Assembly (NCBI GenBank): GCA_000246735.1
Contig: CM001443.1
Location: 1,391,917-1,428,411 of the forward strand
Direction of reading: 5' to 3'
DNA length: 36,495 nucleotides
DNA from: an uncultured Candidatus Poseidoniales archaeon
GTDB lineage: Archaea > Thermoplasmatota > Poseidoniia > Poseidoniales > Poseidoniaceae
Positions 36,034-36,495 of the stretch are shown piece after piece. The position numbers and the translations under genes were made by a program. Each line of letters starts with the position of its first letter. Position 1 is the first letter of the stretch. The notes below the pieces were generated by a model. It was given only the letters and a program-made list of their open reading frames with translations, did no database searches and had not been told where the DNA came from.

Positions 36034-36495
36034 ATGACGATGAGCATCACCCACCTTGGCACTGGCAGTCGCGGGAACGCGACATTGCTGGAAACCAAAG
36101 GGGCAAAAGTGCTTATCGACCAAGGATTCAGTGGCGCTCAACTGCAAAAGAGGTTGAATCGACTCGGCATTGAGCCAACTGAAATCGATTGCATCTTCAT
36201 CAGCCACCACCACGGCGATCACGGCGGTGGAGCGGCAATTGCGCAAAAGCGATGGGGTTTGCAGATCTTAGCAAACGAACGAACTGCGCAAGAACTCGGT
36301 CTTGACCCTGAATTGACTTCTTACTTTGAGGCCTTGGACATGGTCCGGGTCGGCGAGGATTTGGCGGTGTTGCCGGTACCAGTACCACATGCAGGCTCCG
36401 ACAATGTCGCATTTGTCGCCAGCCATGGCGGAGAGCGGGCTGCCATTATCACGGACTTGGGGTCGTGGACAGACGAATTGGTGACCCATGTTCGT
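36034..36495 (+). CDS. Metallo-beta-lactamase fold hydrolase (COG1235/YycJ-like), 3' truncated by the window edge
   Basis: Frame 1, no stop before the window end: 'MTMSITHLGTGSRGNATLLETKGAKVLIDQGFSGAQLQKRLNRLGIEPTEIDCIFISHHHGDHGGGAAIAQKRWG...VPVPHAGSDNVAFVASHGGERAAIITDLG'. Contains the HxHxDH motif 'HHHGDH'. Not in the supplied ORF list. Confidence 0.88.
   Translation, partial: MTMSITHLGTGSRGNATLLETKGAKVLIDQGFSGAQLQKRLNRLGIEPTEIDCIFISHHHGDHGGGAAIAQKRWGLQILANERTAQELGLDPELTSYFEALDMVRVGEDLAVLPVPVPHAGSDNVAFVASHGGERAAIITDLGSWTDELVTHVR

Noticed and set aside
1-36495. tRNA/rRNA genes, transposases, phage or defence genes
   Set aside because: None recognised by eye in either strand; tRNAscan/cmsearch would be needed to exclude small RNAs formally.

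Overview
The window looks like a gene-dense archaeal chromosome segment. The gene content (archaeal-type PheT, GluRS, RNase HII, S15P/S13E, ArcS, a UPF0201/COG1931-like protein, and several very large secreted or membrane-anchored proteins) is most compatible with a Thermoplasmatota / Marine Group II-like euryarchaeon. That lineage call is inference. I could not identify tRNA, rRNA, CRISPR, transposon or phage modules.

Housekeeping genes (glutamate-synthase-like GXGXG protein, pheT, SRAP, rnhB, gltX, CBS protein, rps15, arcS, dnaJ, UPF0201, Pcp-Nudix, GT2, MBL-fold) are interleaved with at least six predicted surface or secreted proteins. Two of these, 1812 aa and about 1918 aa, are adjacent and together fill about 11 kb.

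The most interesting points are: (1) a single-ORF fusion of pyroglutamyl peptidase I with a Nudix hydrolase; (2) a truncated RecJ/Cdc45-like protein with a degraded DHH motif I, next to rps15; (3) a giant tandem surface-protein locus with DxDxDG Ca-binding-like repeats flanking a propeller-like block; (4) an apparent frameshift splitting one surface protein; (5) membrane proteins with C-terminal zinc ribbons; (6) a GluRS with an altered HIGH motif and an RNase HII ending in a truncated PIP-like motif. All calls come from reading sequence and motifs; no database search was run.
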